Below are positions 53,204 through 62,238 of a stretch of DNA of 64,000 bases, in pieces. A program made the position numbers and the translations under genes. This DNA comes from UKL13-2 sp044229235 (GTDB lineage: Bacteria; Pseudomonadota; Gammaproteobacteria; Burkholderiales; Usitatibacteraceae). Each line of letters starts with the position of its first letter. Within the stretch, counting starts at the first letter, position 1. The notes beneath the pieces were generated by a model. That model ran no database searches. It saw only the letters and a list, made by a program, of their open reading frames with translations, and was not told where the DNA came from. Location of the stretch: contig JBGATH010000013.1 in the NCBI GenBank assembly GCA_044229235.1, positions 1 through 64,000 on the forward strand, written 5' to 3'.

Positions 53204-53232
53204 GTTGTCGGCCCGCTCGCCGGGCCGGCAAC
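53204..53232 (-). other. Hairpin between sspA stop and the repeat region
   Basis: GTTGCCGGCCCG-GCGAG-CGGGCCGACAAC pairs over 12 bp with one mismatch. It follows the sspA stop by 6 bases. It has no T-run, so it is not a typical terminator, but it could stabilise the sspA 3' end or reduce sspB expression. Confidence 0.45.
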
Positions 53233-53237
53233 CCGGC

Positions 53238-53837
53238 TTATTTGCGCATCGCTTTTTCGGAAGCGGTCATCGAGTCGATGAATGCCTGGCGCGAGAACAG
53301 ACGCTCCGCGTACTTGAGCAGGGGCGCCGCCGCCTTCGGCATTTCCACCTGGTAGTGCTCAAGGCGCCACAGCAGCGGCGCGATGGCCACGTCGAGCATC
53401 GAGAACTCATCGCCAAGCATGTGCTTCTGCTTGATGAAGATCGGCGCGAGCTGGATCAGGTTTTCGCGGATGTAGAGGCGGGCCTTTTCGTGCTGGTTCT
53501 GCTTGCCCCGCTCCAGCGTGTCGACGTGATTGAAAATCTCGTTTTCCATGCGGAACAGTATCAGGCGGGCTCGGGCGCGCATCACCGGATCCGCCGGCAT
53601 CAGCTGCGGGTGCGGGAAGCGCTCGTCGATGTACTCGTTGATGATGTTCGATTCGTACAGGATCAAGTCGCGTTCGACCAGAACCGGCGTCCGGTTGTAC
53701 GGATTCATCACCGCCAGGTCTTCGGGCTTGTTCATGAGGTCGACGTCCAGAATCTGGAAGTCCATGCCTTTTTCGTAAAGCACGATACGGCAGCGGTGGC
53801 TGAAAGGACACGTGGTCCCCGAGTACAAAGTCATCAT
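53238..53837 (-). CDS. sspA: Stringent starvation protein A homologue
   Basis: A 199-residue glutathione S-transferase-fold protein that binds RNA polymerase in E. coli and is needed for stress gene expression. The N-terminal GST-like domain has LYSGTTCPFSHRCRIVLYEKGM, NPYNRTPVLVERDLILYESNIINEYIDERFPHP and a helical C-terminal domain. The start could be either of two adjacent ATG codons (53837 or 53834). The order petA-petB-petC-sspA-sspB is the usual one in betaproteobacteria. Confidence 0.92.
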   Translation of the reverse strand: MMTLYSGTTCPFSHRCRIVLYEKGMDFQILDVDLMNKPEDLAVMNPYNRTPVLVERDLILYESNIINEYIDERFPHPQLMPADPVMRARARLILFRMENEIFNHVDTLERGKQNQHEKARLYIRENLIQLAPIFIKQKHMLGDEFSMLDVAIAPLLWRLEHYQVEMPKAAAPLLKYAERLFSRQAFIDSMTASEKAMRK

Positions 53838-53964
53838 GGCGGCGTTACCTGTCGTTTTTTTGTTGCGTTATCAACGGCTCAAAATGCCAAGCCGCGCATT
53901 GATGCGCGGCTTCCACACCCGGATCGCTCGCGCGGGACCGGCAGCCCGTCGTGGGGTGAAATGG

Positions 53965-54732
53965 TTACTTCACGTCTTTCCAGTATTCGTGCTTCAGGAA
54001 GTAGGCGATGAAGAAAAATACAGTCAGAAAAAGCAGCACGAGCACGCCCAGCTGCGTGCGTTCGGCGCGTGCGGGTTCGCCCATGTAGGTCAGGTAGTTG
54101 ACCAGGTCACCGACGAAGCGATCGTATTCAGCCTGCGTCATGGTGCCCGGCCGTTCTACCGCCAGTTTCATCACAGGCTCCATTTTGCCGGCGTGGCCGG
54201 GACGTTCGCCTGCCTTGACCATGGCCTGGGTGCCTTGCAGGTCGTGCAGTACGTGCGGCATCGCCACCCCCGGGAACAGCGGGTTGGCCCAGCCGGTGGG
54301 CGATTCGTCGCTGCGGTAAAAACTGCGCAGGAAGGTGTAGACCCAGTCCGGACCGCGTACCCGTGACACCAGCGTCAGGTCGGGAGGCACGCCGCCGAAC
54401 CAGTCCTTGGCGTCAGCAGGCTCCAGCGACGAAATCATCGCGTCGCTGATTTTGCTGTCGGTGAGGACGAGGTTTTCCTTGATCTGCGCCTCCGTGAGGC
54501 CGATCTTGGTCAGGGCGCTGTAGCGCATGTATGCGGCGTTGTGGCAGTTGAGGCAATAGTTGACGAAGTTGCGTGCGCCGCGTTGCAGCGAGGCCTGGTC
54601 GTGCAGGTTGATTGGTGCGCGATCGAGCGGCGGCTCAGCGACGCCCGAGGCCATTCCGGCTGCCGGGGACAGCGCGATTGCGGTGATTGCCGTTGCCGCG
54701 CAATGGCGCAGCAGTGTGCGGATGGTTTTCAT
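53965..54732 (-). CDS. petC: Ubiquinol-cytochrome c reductase, cytochrome c1 subunit
   Basis: Cytochrome c1 of the bc1 complex. The 255-residue protein has a signal segment, a covalent haem site CLNCH (Cys60, Cys63, His64), a likely axial methionine in the PHVLHDL/GTQAM stretch, and one C-terminal membrane anchor (LGVLVLLFLTVFFFIAYFLK). The ATG at 54732 overlaps the stop of cytochrome b by one base (TAATG), so the two are translationally coupled. Confidence 0.95.
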   Translation of the reverse strand: MKTIRTLLRHCAATAITAIALSPAAGMASGVAEPPLDRAPINLHDQASLQRGARNFVNYCLNCHNAAYMRYSALTKIGLTEAQIKENLVLTDSKISDAMISSLEPADAKDWFGGVPPDLTLVSRVRGPDWVYTFLRSFYRSDESPTGWANPLFPGVAMPHVLHDLQGTQAMVKAGERPGHAGKMEPVMKLAVERPGTMTQAEYDRFVGDLVNYLTYMGEPARAERTQLGVLVLLFLTVFFFIAYFLKHEYWKDVK

Positions 54733-56060
54733 TAGTAATTCACCCTTTCCGGTTCCGGCAATTCCTTGTCCTTGGCGGTGTACCAGGGCATTAGCAGAAA
54801 AAATGCGAAGTAGATGATGGTGAGAATGCGCGCGACCAGCGTGGCGACGTCCATGCCATCGAACAGCCACATCTTCGGCATTTGTCCCCACACCGTGGTC
54901 GGCACTACGCCGAGGTAGCCGAGGATCACGAAGCTGATGACGAACGCGGTCAGGAACCACCTGAAAATCGGACCACGATAGCGAACCGACTTCACCTTGC
55001 CGCGATCCAGCCAGGGGAGCACGAACAGGATCATGACTGCGCCGCCCATGACGGCCACGCCATAAAACTGGGTCGCCGGCAGGAACGAAGCCAACTCCGA
55101 AGGCACGGCGCGCAACATTGCATAGAAGGGGGTGAAGTACCAAACCGGCGCAATGTGGGCGGGCGTTTGCAGCGGGTTCGCCGGTACAAAGTTCGGACCT
55201 TCGAGGAAGTAGCCGCCCATTTCCGGCGCGAAGAACACGATGGCGGTGAATACCATCAGGAACACCACCACCCCCATGATGTCCTTCACGGTGTAGTACG
55301 GGTGGAACGGAATGCCATCGAGGGGCGTGCCGGTCTTGGGATCGAGATGCTTGTTGATTTCGATGCCATCGGGGTTGTTCGAACCGACTTCATGCAAGGC
55401 CATCAGGTGCGCCGCGACCAGACCCAGCAGCACCAGCGGGATGGCGATGACGTGGAACGCGAAGAAACGGTTCAGTGTCGCGTCGCCGATGTTGAAGTCA
55501 CCGCGAACCCAGATGGCAAGATCCGGCCCGATCAGGGGAATGGCGGCGAACAGGTTGATGATCACCTGCGCGCCCCAGTACGACATCTGGCCCCAGGGCA
55601 GGAGGTAGCCGAAGAACGCTTCCGCCATCAGGCACAAGTAGATCATGCATCCAAAAATCCACAGCAGTTCACGCGGCTTGCGATAGGACCCGTACATCAG
55701 GCCGCGCATCATGTGCAGGTAGACGACGATGAAAAACATCGATGCGCCGGTGGAGTGCATGTAGCGGATCAGCCAGCCCCATGACACATCGCGCATGATG
55801 TATTCGACCGAACCAAACGCCAGCTTGGCATCCGGCTTGTAATTCATGGTCAGAAAAATGCCGGTAACGATCTGCAGCACCAATACCACCATGGCCAGCG
55901 AGCCGAAGTAGTACCAGAGATTGAAATTCTTCGGTGCGTAGTATTCCGAGACCTGCGATTTGTACAGGGCCATCAGCGGGAAACGCTGGTCGGTCCAGAC
56001 AATGAGCTTGCCCAGCGGGCCGCCGAATGGCGGATCAATTGCGGGTTTCTGAGCGGCCAC
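54732..56060 (-). CDS. petB: Ubiquinol-cytochrome c reductase, cytochrome b subunit
   Basis: A 442-residue integral membrane protein with the b-type haem histidine pairs in helices B and D (HSTGASMFFIVVYLHMMRGL and FHVIAIPLVLLGLVAAH). The quinol-oxidation loop PEWY motif appears as PVWYFTPFYAML. It is the full-length mitochondrial/proteobacterial form, not split. Start is GTG at 56060, 3 bases after the petA stop, so petA-petB-petC form one operon. Confidence 0.95.
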   Translation of the reverse strand: MAAQKPAIDPPFGGPLGKLIVWTDQRFPLMALYKSQVSEYYAPKNFNLWYYFGSLAMVVLVLQIVTGIFLTMNYKPDAKLAFGSVEYIMRDVSWGWLIRYMHSTGASMFFIVVYLHMMRGLMYGSYRKPRELLWIFGCMIYLCLMAEAFFGYLLPWGQMSYWGAQVIINLFAAIPLIGPDLAIWVRGDFNIGDATLNRFFAFHVIAIPLVLLGLVAAHLMALHEVGSNNPDGIEINKHLDPKTGTPLDGIPFHPYYTVKDIMGVVVFLMVFTAIVFFAPEMGGYFLEGPNFVPANPLQTPAHIAPVWYFTPFYAMLRAVPSELASFLPATQFYGVAVMGGAVMILFVLPWLDRGKVKSVRYRGPIFRWFLTAFVISFVILGYLGVVPTTVWGQMPKMWLFDGMDVATLVARILTIIYFAFFLLMPWYTAKDKELPEPERVNY

Positions 56061-56063
56061 GGT

Positions 56064-56660
56064 TCAAGCTCCTTTGATATCGGCGTCGATGGTGAGCGTG
56101 CTGCCCACGATCTTGTACGGTGTGACTACCAGATTGGTCGGCGCCGGCATGCCCTTGAACACACGGCCGGACATGTCGAACTTGGACTGGTGGCAGGGGC
56201 AGAAGAAGCCACCCGGCCAATCCGCGCCCAGGTCGGCCGGACCAATTTCCTTGCGAAAGGTCGGCGAGCAGCCCAGATGGGTACAGACGCCCTTGACGAC
56301 GAAAATTTCCGGCGAAGCCGAACGATTGGCGTTCTTCGCAAATGCGGGCTGCGAGGATTTTTCGGACAGCGGGTCCGCCAGCAGGGCATCGTTCTTGGCA
56401 AGTTGCGCCACCTGCTCGGGCGAACGCCGAATGATCCAGTGCGGCGCGCCGCGATACTCGACCGTGACCAGCTGGCCTGGCTCGACTTTGGAAATGTCGT
56501 ACTCGACCGCCGCACCGGCCGCGAGGGCGCGAGCCGAGGGGAACATGCTGCTGACAAACGGGACGGCCACGGCAACCGTTGCCCCGGCGCCGACCACAGA
56601 GGTGGCGGCGATGAGGAAACGGCGCTTTTTCGGATCTACATCAGGGACGATTGCGCTCAT
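56064..56660 (-). CDS. petA: Ubiquinol-cytochrome c reductase, Rieske iron-sulfur subunit
   Basis: The 198-residue subunit carries the 2Fe-2S cluster: Cys126 and His128 in CTHLGC, Cys154 and His157 in CPCHQS; Cys131 and Cys156 make the stabilising disulfide. The N-terminus has a twin-arginine signal (KKRRFLIAATSVVGAGA), so it is exported by the Tat system that is encoded a few kilobases away. A candidate promoter lies at 56738-56766. First gene of the petABC-sspAB group. Confidence 0.95.
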   Translation of the reverse strand: MSAIVPDVDPKKRRFLIAATSVVGAGATVAVAVPFVSSMFPSARALAAGAAVEYDISKVEPGQLVTVEYRGAPHWIIRRSPEQVAQLAKNDALLADPLSEKSSQPAFAKNANRSASPEIFVVKGVCTHLGCSPTFRKEIGPADLGADWPGGFFCPCHQSKFDMSGRVFKGMPAPTNLVVTPYKIVGSTLTIDADIKGA

Positions 56661-56737
56661 GTAATCGATTCTTTAGGCGTGGTGGCCGGGGTGTCGGCGG
56701 GGGTCGCCAATTCGGCCGGGGAAGGGAACAGTCGTCT

Positions 56738-56766
56738 ATTTTAGCCAATGCACCTGTAAACTTAAA
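56738..56766 (-). promoter_or_regulatory. Candidate promoter of petA operon
   Basis: Minus-strand TAAAAT (56738-56743) as -10 and TTTAAG (56761-56766) as a weak -35 with a 17-base spacer; predicted start near 56731, leader about 70 bases. The rest of the 231-base gap to mscL shows no gene. Confidence 0.4.
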
Positions 56767-56891
56767 GCCCTAAACGTATTTTCCCTTTTGCAGCAATCGT
56801 TTACAGTGTGATCGTCAATTAACAGGCAGGATGTTTTCGGGCCAAGCCAGTCGGCCGGCAAGCAAACGCTTCCAATATCAAGGGGATAGAG

Positions 56892-57314
56892 ATGAGCTTC
56901 ACATCGGAATTCAGGGAATTTGCGGTCAAGGGCAACGTGGTGGACCTGGCCGTCGGCGTCATCATCGGTGGCGCCTTCGGCAAGATCGTTGACTCGGTCG
57001 TGGGAGACCTGATCATGCCGGTCGTGGGCCGCCTGTTCGGCAGCCTGAATTTTTCGGACCTGTTCATCGCCCTCAAGGACATTCCACCCGGCACCGCGAT
57101 GACGCTGGATGCGGTGAAGAAAGCGGGTGTTCCCGTATTTGCCTACGGAAATTTCATTACCGTGGCACTGAATTTCCTGATTCTGGCGTTCATTATTTTT
57201 CTGATGGTCAAGCAGATTAACCGCCTGAAGAAAGAGGCGCCGCCGGCAGCGCCGCCCGCCACGCCGGAGGATGTGATCCTGTTGCGCGAGATTCGGGACT
57301 CCCTGAAGAAGTAA
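56892..57314 (+). CDS. mscL: Large-conductance mechanosensitive channel MscL
   Basis: A 140-residue two-helix channel that opens when membrane tension is high, protecting cells against hypo-osmotic shock. It has the N-terminal FREFAVKGNVVDLAVGVIIGGAFGKIV helix and the DLIMPVVG loop typical of the family, and the second helix around ITVALNFLILAFIIFLMVKQIN. AAGGGGATAG precedes the ATG. Confidence 0.96.
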   Translation: MSFTSEFREFAVKGNVVDLAVGVIIGGAFGKIVDSVVGDLIMPVVGRLFGSLNFSDLFIALKDIPPGTAMTLDAVKKAGVPVFAYGNFITVALNFLILAFIIFLMVKQINRLKKEAPPAAPPATPEDVILLREIRDSLKK

Positions 57315-57432
57315 GCGCTGACATTAGTGCTGGTCTAGCGGCGGCGGCAGTCGTCGCGCCGCCGTTCGCGTTGCTTGAACACGCGGCTTCCGGCCCCACC
57401 TTTTCTAATTCCTTCCTCTGCCCGGTCTCCTC

Positions 57433-58629
57433 ATGCGCCGTCTCTGGCTGATTTTTACCGAATTTGTCGCCATCACGCTTGCGATCGTGTTTGTGGTGAC
57501 GCTGATTCGGCCGGACTGGAATCCCTGGCGCCGCAACGTGGTCGAGATCCGCGAATCCGGCATTGCGGGTGGCCTGCTTCCCGTTGGCGGCACCACCGGC
57601 TTGCGGCCGAGTTATGCGGAAGCGGCGAAGAAGGCCATGCAGTCGGTGGTCAATATTTCGTCTTCCCGGGAGGTGCGACTGCCACGCGACCATCCGCTCA
57701 CCAATGATCCGCTGTTCCGGCGCTTTTTCGGCCAGCAGCAGGACGATCAGGGCGGCGACCAGTCGGAGATGCAGGGCAGCCTTGGCTCGGGGGTGATTGT
57801 CAGCGCGGACGACAAAGGCAGTTATGTCCTGACCAATGACCACGTCGTCAGCGGCGCGGACGATATCCAGCTCCTGTTTGCCGATGGCAGGACCCTGCCG
57901 GCGAAACTGGTCGGCACCGATCCGGAGTCGGACCTTGCCGTGCTGCGAGTGGAAGGCAAGGGCCTGACGCCGATTACGCTCGGCCAGTCCGACAAATCGC
58001 AAGTCGGCGACGTGGTGCTGGCCATCGGGGACCCGTTTGGCGTCGGCCAGACGGTGACGATGGGCATCATCAGCGGCCTCGGCCGCAACCGGCTTGGCGT
58101 CAATCGTTACGAAAACTTCATTCAGACCGATGCCGCGATCAATCCCGGCAATTCGGGCGGCGCGCTGGTGGATACCAATGGCAACCTGCTGGGCATCAAC
58201 AGCGTGATCTACTCGCGCACCGGTGGGTCGCTGGGAATCGGCTTTGCGATCCCGGTTTCCATGGCAAAGGGCGTGATGGAACAAATCATCGCCGAGGGCG
58301 CCGTCACGCGAGGCTTCATCGGCATTGCCCCGCAGGATGTCACGCCGGAACTTGCCGAATCGCTCAAGCTCGCTGCCGCGCGCGGCGCGCTGGTGGCACA
58401 GGTCACCAAGGGCGGACCGGCCGACAAAGGCGGCATGAAGATCGGTGACGTGATCACCGGCGTTGACGGCCGGCCGATACAGGACAGTGTGGCGGCAATG
58501 GCCGCGATCGCGGCGCTCAAGCCGGGCGCAAATGCCAAATTCAAAGTCACCCGCAATCAGCAGGATCTTGACCTCAGCGTGACGGTCGCCAAACGCCCGG
58601 CGCCGCCCAAGGTGCGGCGCACCCAGTAA
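57433..58629 (+). CDS. Trypsin-like serine protease with PDZ domain (DegS/DegQ type)
   Basis: A 398-residue HtrA-family protease with a single N-terminal membrane segment (LIFTEFVAITLAIVFVVTLI) that probably anchors it to the inner membrane facing the periplasm. It carries the catalytic triad His137 (TNDHVV), Asp167 (ESDLAVL) and Ser241 (NPGNSGGAL), and one C-terminal PDZ domain. This layout resembles DegS or the betaproteobacterial single-PDZ protease next to tatC. The gene faces tatC, whose stop lies 7 bases past its own. Confidence 0.93.
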   Translation: MRRLWLIFTEFVAITLAIVFVVTLIRPDWNPWRRNVVEIRESGIAGGLLPVGGTTGLRPSYAEAAKKAMQSVVNISSSREVRLPRDHPLTNDPLFRRFFGQQQDDQGGDQSEMQGSLGSGVIVSADDKGSYVLTNDHVVSGADDIQLLFADGRTLPAKLVGTDPESDLAVLRVEGKGLTPITLGQSDKSQVGDVVLAIGDPFGVGQTVTMGIISGLGRNRLGVNRYENFIQTDAAINPGNSGGALVDTNGNLLGINSVIYSRTGGSLGIGFAIPVSMAKGVMEQIIAEGAVTRGFIGIAPQDVTPELAESLKLAAARGALVAQVTKGGPADKGGMKIGDVITGVDGRPIQDSVAAMAAIAALKPGANAKFKVTRNQQDLDLSVTVAKRPAPPKVRRTQ

Positions 58630-58635
58630 CTTCTG

Positions 58636-59397
58636 CTACGGCGCCTCTGACCGAGGATCCGGCTCGACAGCTTCGCTGCGCGGCTTGAGGAAGAGTCGTG
58701 CACAAATGAGCCCGACTTCGTAAAGGATGCAAAGCGGGATCGCCAGCGCCAGCATGGACGCCACATCCGGCGGCGTCACTACGGCGGCGATGGCAAAGGC
58801 GCCGACGATGGCGTAACGGCGAATCTCGATCAGCGTCTCGATCTTGACAATGCCGGTGGCGACCAGAACAACCACCACCACCGGCGTTTCAAAGGCGACG
58901 CCGAACGCGAAGAACATCCCCAGCACGAAATTGAAATAGTTCTCGATATCCGGTGCCACGGTGATGCTTTGCGGGGCGAACTGGGCAATCGTGGCAAAGA
59001 CAAACTTGAAGACGACGAAGTAGCAAAACGCGATCCCCGCGACGAACAGCACCGAGCTGGAAATGATCAGTGGCGCGACAAAGCGTTTTTCGTGCTGGTA
59101 AAGGCCTGGCGCGACAAACGCCCAGATCTGATAGAGGATGTAAGGCAGCACACTGACGAATGCCACCCACAGCGCGATCTTGACCGGAATGAAAAACGGC
59201 GCGATCACGCCGGTCGCGATCATCTTTGAGCCCTGCGGGAGGGCGGCGACCATCGGCTGCGCGAGGATGTCGTAGAGCTGCGGTGCGAAGTAAACGCAGG
59301 GCAAGCCCGCGATCAGCAGCGCCCAGCAGCATTTCAGCAGCCGGTCACGCAGTTCGACCAGGTGCGAAATGAAGGTGTCCTGGATTTCCTGACTCAT
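58636..59397 (-). CDS. tatC: Sec-independent protein translocase TatC
   Basis: A 253-residue protein with six predicted membrane helices and the conserved FISHLVELRDRLLKC opening and FGVAFETPVVVVVLVATGIV segment. TatC with TatB forms the receptor for twin-arginine signals such as that of the Rieske protein encoded nearby. The start overlaps the tatB stop by 4 bases. Confidence 0.95.
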   Translation of the reverse strand: MSQEIQDTFISHLVELRDRLLKCCWALLIAGLPCVYFAPQLYDILAQPMVAALPQGSKMIATGVIAPFFIPVKIALWVAFVSVLPYILYQIWAFVAPGLYQHEKRFVAPLIISSSVLFVAGIAFCYFVVFKFVFATIAQFAPQSITVAPDIENYFNFVLGMFFAFGVAFETPVVVVVLVATGIVKIETLIEIRRYAIVGAFAIAAVVTPPDVASMLALAIPLCILYEVGLICARLFLKPRSEAVEPDPRSEAP

Positions 59398-59906
59398 GGC
59401 GCGGCCCGCACGGGTGCCGACTTGCGGACCGGCTCGATGCCGAAGTCGAATGTCCCTGGTGCGTAGACGGTCGGCGCAACCGATTCGGCCTGTGGCGTTG
59501 TCCCCATGCCGGACTCCTGCTCCGCGAGCATGCTTGCCTGGGCGGACACACCCGTATCCACCCCCTCGGACGCCGGCGTCGCGCCCGCATCGGTCAACGC
59601 CGGTGTTGGCGCGGCGCCCAGCGAGGCCTGTTCGATGGCGCGTACCTCGGACTCAAACGCGCTCGACTGTTGCTGCACTGATTGCTCGAAGGCGCGCGCT
59701 GCCTCGGTTACTTCCTGTTTTACCTTGCTGAGCTCGGACGCATCCATTTCCCGCTGGATGTCGGACTTGACCGTTGCCACGTAACGTTGCAGGCGCCCGA
59801 ACAGGTGGCCTGCGGTCCGCGCGACTTTGGGCAGTCGCTCGGGGCCGATGACAATCAGCGCGACGACGCCCACCACGGCGATTTCGGAGAAGCTGATGTC
59901 AAACAT
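59394..59906 (-). CDS. tatB: Sec-independent protein translocase TatB
   Basis: A 170-residue protein: N-terminal membrane helix (FSEIAVVGVVALIVIGPERLP), the amphipathic helix with LPKVARTAGHLFGRLQRYV, and a long acidic, low-complexity tail (VREIEQAS, then a proline-rich end). It works with TatC in signal recognition. Encoded between tatA and tatC in the usual order. Confidence 0.95.
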   Translation of the reverse strand: MFDISFSEIAVVGVVALIVIGPERLPKVARTAGHLFGRLQRYVATVKSDIQREMDASELSKVKQEVTEAARAFEQSVQQQSSAFESEVRAIEQASLGAAPTPALTDAGATPASEGVDTGVSAQASMLAEQESGMGTTPQAESVAPTVYAPGTFDFGIEPVRKSAPVRAAP

Positions 59907-60018
59907 GGGAACGGAATGAAGTGACCATCAAGGTGCGGCAAACTTGGCCGGCTGCCCGGCGAAAGCGATTCAGGGCACGGGCCGACTTTGCCAGGCGCCG
60001 CGCGGCCGCGGCGGTCGA

Positions 60019-60243
60019 TCAGCTCTTTTGCCGGTCCTTTACTTCGCCGTCGATGGTGGCACCGGCTTTGTCGGTCACCTGGTCCGGCTTCTTTTCGGCC
60101 TCGCTGCTGCCGGCCATGCCGTCCTTGAAGCCCTTGACCGCGCTGCCGAGGTCGCCGCCGATGTTGCGAAGCTTCTTGGTGCCGAACACCAGCACGACCA
60201 CGACCAGCAGAATCAGTAAATGCCAGATGCTGAATGCACCCAT
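60019..60243 (-). CDS. tatA: Sec-independent protein translocase TatA
   Basis: A 74-residue protein with one N-terminal membrane helix (GAFSIWHLLILLVVVVLVFG), the FGTKKLRNIGGDLGSAVKGFKDGM amphipathic part and a charged tail. It forms the translocation pore of the Tat system with TatBC. It follows the HIT-family gene after 51 bases. Confidence 0.95.
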   Translation of the reverse strand: MGAFSIWHLLILLVVVVLVFGTKKLRNIGGDLGSAVKGFKDGMAGSSEAEKKPDQVTDKAGATIDGEVKDRQKS

Positions 60244-60294
60244 GACTTTCTCCTTCGAAGATTATTCAAGCCGGGCGGGAGGCCCGGTGCGCGG

Positions 60295-60657
60295 CTATGT
60301 CCCGAGCATCACTTTGAGTGGCTCGCTACCGGGTTTGTTGCCGAAAACATGTATGTGCAAATGATACACGTCCTGCCTGCCCATCCTGCCGGTGTTGATG
60401 GCGGTGCGAAAGCCATCGGTCAGGCCCTGCTGGCGGGCCAGAACCGGCGCCAGCAGCAGCATTTTCCCGAGCACCGCTGCGTCCTCGGGCGAGGTGTCCG
60501 ACAGGGTCGGAATGAACTTTTTCGGGATGATGAGGAAGTGCACGTCCGCGACCGGGTGGATGTCGTGAAAGGCCAGGACCTCATCATCCTCATAGACTTT
60601 TTTCGAGGGAATCTCCCCCCGGATGATCTTGCCGAATATGGTGTCGTTGTGACTCAT
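60295..60657 (-). CDS. Histidine triad (HIT) family protein, HinT-like
   Basis: A 120-residue HIT-fold protein with the triad H99-L-H-I-H in YHLHIHVFG and the N-terminal FGKIIRGEIPSKKVYEDDEVLAFHDI. HIT proteins of this group are purine nucleoside phosphoramidate hydrolases. The start overlaps the hisE stop by 4 bases, a coupling usual in betaproteobacterial his-tat loci. Confidence 0.93.
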   Translation of the reverse strand: MSHNDTIFGKIIRGEIPSKKVYEDDEVLAFHDIHPVADVHFLIIPKKFIPTLSDTSPEDAAVLGKMLLLAPVLARQQGLTDGFRTAINTGRMGRQDVYHLHIHVFGNKPGSEPLKVMLGT

Positions 60658-60980
60658 GACGCGCTCCGCGCTTTCTTTTCATCCAGTCCCGATGTGCCTT
60701 CACGGCGCTCCAGCTCAGCCAGTACATCGGCCAGCGGCACATCCCTTGCAGCCAGCATCACCAGGGTATGAAACAGCAAATCTGCCGCTTCCCTGGTCAG
60801 GTGTGCACGGTCGTCGCCCTTGGCGGCGAGGATGGCCTCGGTGGCTTCTTCACCGACCTTCTTGAGCACGGCGTCGATGCCGCGCGCATAAAGCGATGCG
60901 ACATAGGACGAGTCGGGCGGCGCAGCTTTGCGCGCCTGCAGGGTGGCTTCGAGCCGGAACAGAATGTCGTTTTGTGGCAT
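60654..60980 (-). CDS. hisE: Phosphoribosyl-ATP diphosphatase
   Basis: The 108-residue HisE enzyme removes pyrophosphate from PR-ATP in histidine biosynthesis. Seen: the SYVASLYARGIDAVLKKVGEEATEAILAAK helix pair with the metal-binding EE...E pattern and a DDRAHLTREAADLLFHTLVML segment. It stands alone rather than fused to HisI and follows hisI after 4 bases. Confidence 0.95.
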   Translation of the reverse strand: MPQNDILFRLEATLQARKAAPPDSSYVASLYARGIDAVLKKVGEEATEAILAAKGDDRAHLTREAADLLFHTLVMLAARDVPLADVLAELERREGTSGLDEKKARSAS

Positions 60981-60984
60981 GGAC

Positions 60985-61380
60985 TTACCCTGAAAATTTC
61001 CCGGGCGATGTTAGCACGGGGTCCTCGGCGGGATTGACCACCCAGGTACCGTCCGCAGCGCGCCGGAAGAAGCAGTGCCGGCGGCCGGTATGGCAGGCAA
61101 TCCCCCCGACCTGCTCGACCTTGAGCAGGATGGTGTCGCCGTCGCAATCGAGGCGCAGTTCACGCACATGCTGGAAATGTCCCGAGGTTTCGCCCTTTCG
61201 CCACAGGGCACGACGCGAGCGCGACCAGTAGTGGGCGTCGCCGGTTTCCAGCGTGAGGGCCAGCGAGTCGCGGTTCATCCAGGCCAGCATGAGTATTTCA
61301 CCGGATGACGCGTCCTGGGCGATCGCCGGCACCAGTCCCTGTTCATTCCAGGCAACGGCATCAAGCAACAGCCTGTTCAC
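60985..61380 (-). CDS. hisI: Phosphoribosyl-AMP cyclohydrolase
   Basis: A 131-residue HisI enzyme opening the purine ring of PR-AMP. Metal-binding motifs are visible: the RRALWRKGETSGHFQHV segment, the DCDGDTILLKVEQ acidic cluster and the CHTGRRHCFF cysteines. It starts with GTG at 61380 overlapping the hisF stop (GTGA). Confidence 0.95.
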   Translation of the reverse strand: MNRLLLDAVAWNEQGLVPAIAQDASSGEILMLAWMNRDSLALTLETGDAHYWSRSRRALWRKGETSGHFQHVRELRLDCDGDTILLKVEQVGGIACHTGRRHCFFRRAADGTWVVNPAEDPVLTSPGKFSG

Positions 61381-62138
61381 AGGCGTACCTCGATGCCACG
61401 CGCCGCCATGTGCCGTTTCGCCTGTCCCACGGTGTATTCGCCAAAATGAAAGATGCTGGCCGCCAGTACCGCGTCGGCCTTCCCCAGGGTCACGCCATCG
61501 GCCAGGTGATCGAGCGTGCCGACGCCTCCACTGGCAATCACCGGGACGCTGACAGCCTCGGCAATCTGCCGAGTCAGCGCCAGATCAAACCCGGACTTGG
61601 TGCCGTCGCGATCCATGCTGGTCAGCAGGATTTCCCCGGCGCCAAGCGCAGTGACGCGCCCGGCCCATTCAACGGCGTCCAGTCCGGTCGGCGTGCGGCC
61701 ACCGTGCGTGTAGACCTCCCAGCCTTCCGCCCCCACGCGCTTGCGGGCATCGATGGCGACCACGATTGCCTGCGAGCCAAAGCGTCGCGCCGCCTCCTGC
61801 ACCAGTTGCGGATTGAGCACCGCAGAGGTGTTGATGCTTACCTTGTCCGCGCCGGCGTTCATCAAGCGCCGAACATCGGCCACCTCGCGCACGCCGCCGC
61901 CGACAGTCAGGGGAATGAACACCTGGTCGGCAACCTTTTCGATGATGTCCAGAATCAGGCCACGCTGGTCGGAGCTGGCGGTGATGTCGAGAAAGGTGAG
62001 TTCGTCCGCGCCTTCGTCGTTGTAGCGCCTGGCGATTTCAACCGGATCACCCGCGTCGCGCAGGTTGACGAAGCTGACACCCTTGACCACGCGGCCGGCG
62101 TTGACATCGAGGCAGGGGATGATGCGTTTGGCAAGCAA
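61377..62138 (-). CDS. hisF: Imidazole glycerol phosphate synthase cyclase subunit
   Basis: A 253-residue half-barrel enzyme that joins ammonia from HisH to make imidazole glycerol phosphate and AICAR. It shows AKRIIPCLDVNAGRVVKG, the phosphate loops of the second half (GEILLTSMDRDGTKSGFD) and ASGGVGTLDHL. The likely start is TTG at 62138, with GGAA upstream; there is no in-frame ATG close by. A palindromic repeat separates it from hisA. Confidence 0.94.
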   Translation of the reverse strand: MLAKRIIPCLDVNAGRVVKGVSFVNLRDAGDPVEIARRYNDEGADELTFLDITASSDQRGLILDIIEKVADQVFIPLTVGGGVREVADVRRLMNAGADKVSINTSAVLNPQLVQEAARRFGSQAIVVAIDARKRVGAEGWEVYTHGGRTPTGLDAVEWAGRVTALGAGEILLTSMDRDGTKSGFDLALTRQIAEAVSVPVIASGGVGTLDHLADGVTLGKADAVLAASIFHFGEYTVGQAKRHMAARGIEVRL

Positions 62139-62155
62139 TTGAATTTCCGGCGATG

Positions 62156-62222
62156 AAAGTCCAGCATTGGCGCGGCTTCTGGCGCAGTTTTACCCGGAAC
62201 GCCGCGTCAATGCTGGATTATT
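62156..62222. repeat. Dispersed 66-bp palindromic element, copy 7
   Basis: AAAGTCCAGCATTGGCGCG on the left and GCGTCAATGCTGGATTATTT on the right. It lies inside the his operon between hisF and hisA, so it must be transcribed there, and a hairpin could affect the two halves of the message differently. Confidence 0.84.
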
Positions 62223-62238
62223 TGGTTTGGTGCGGCGT

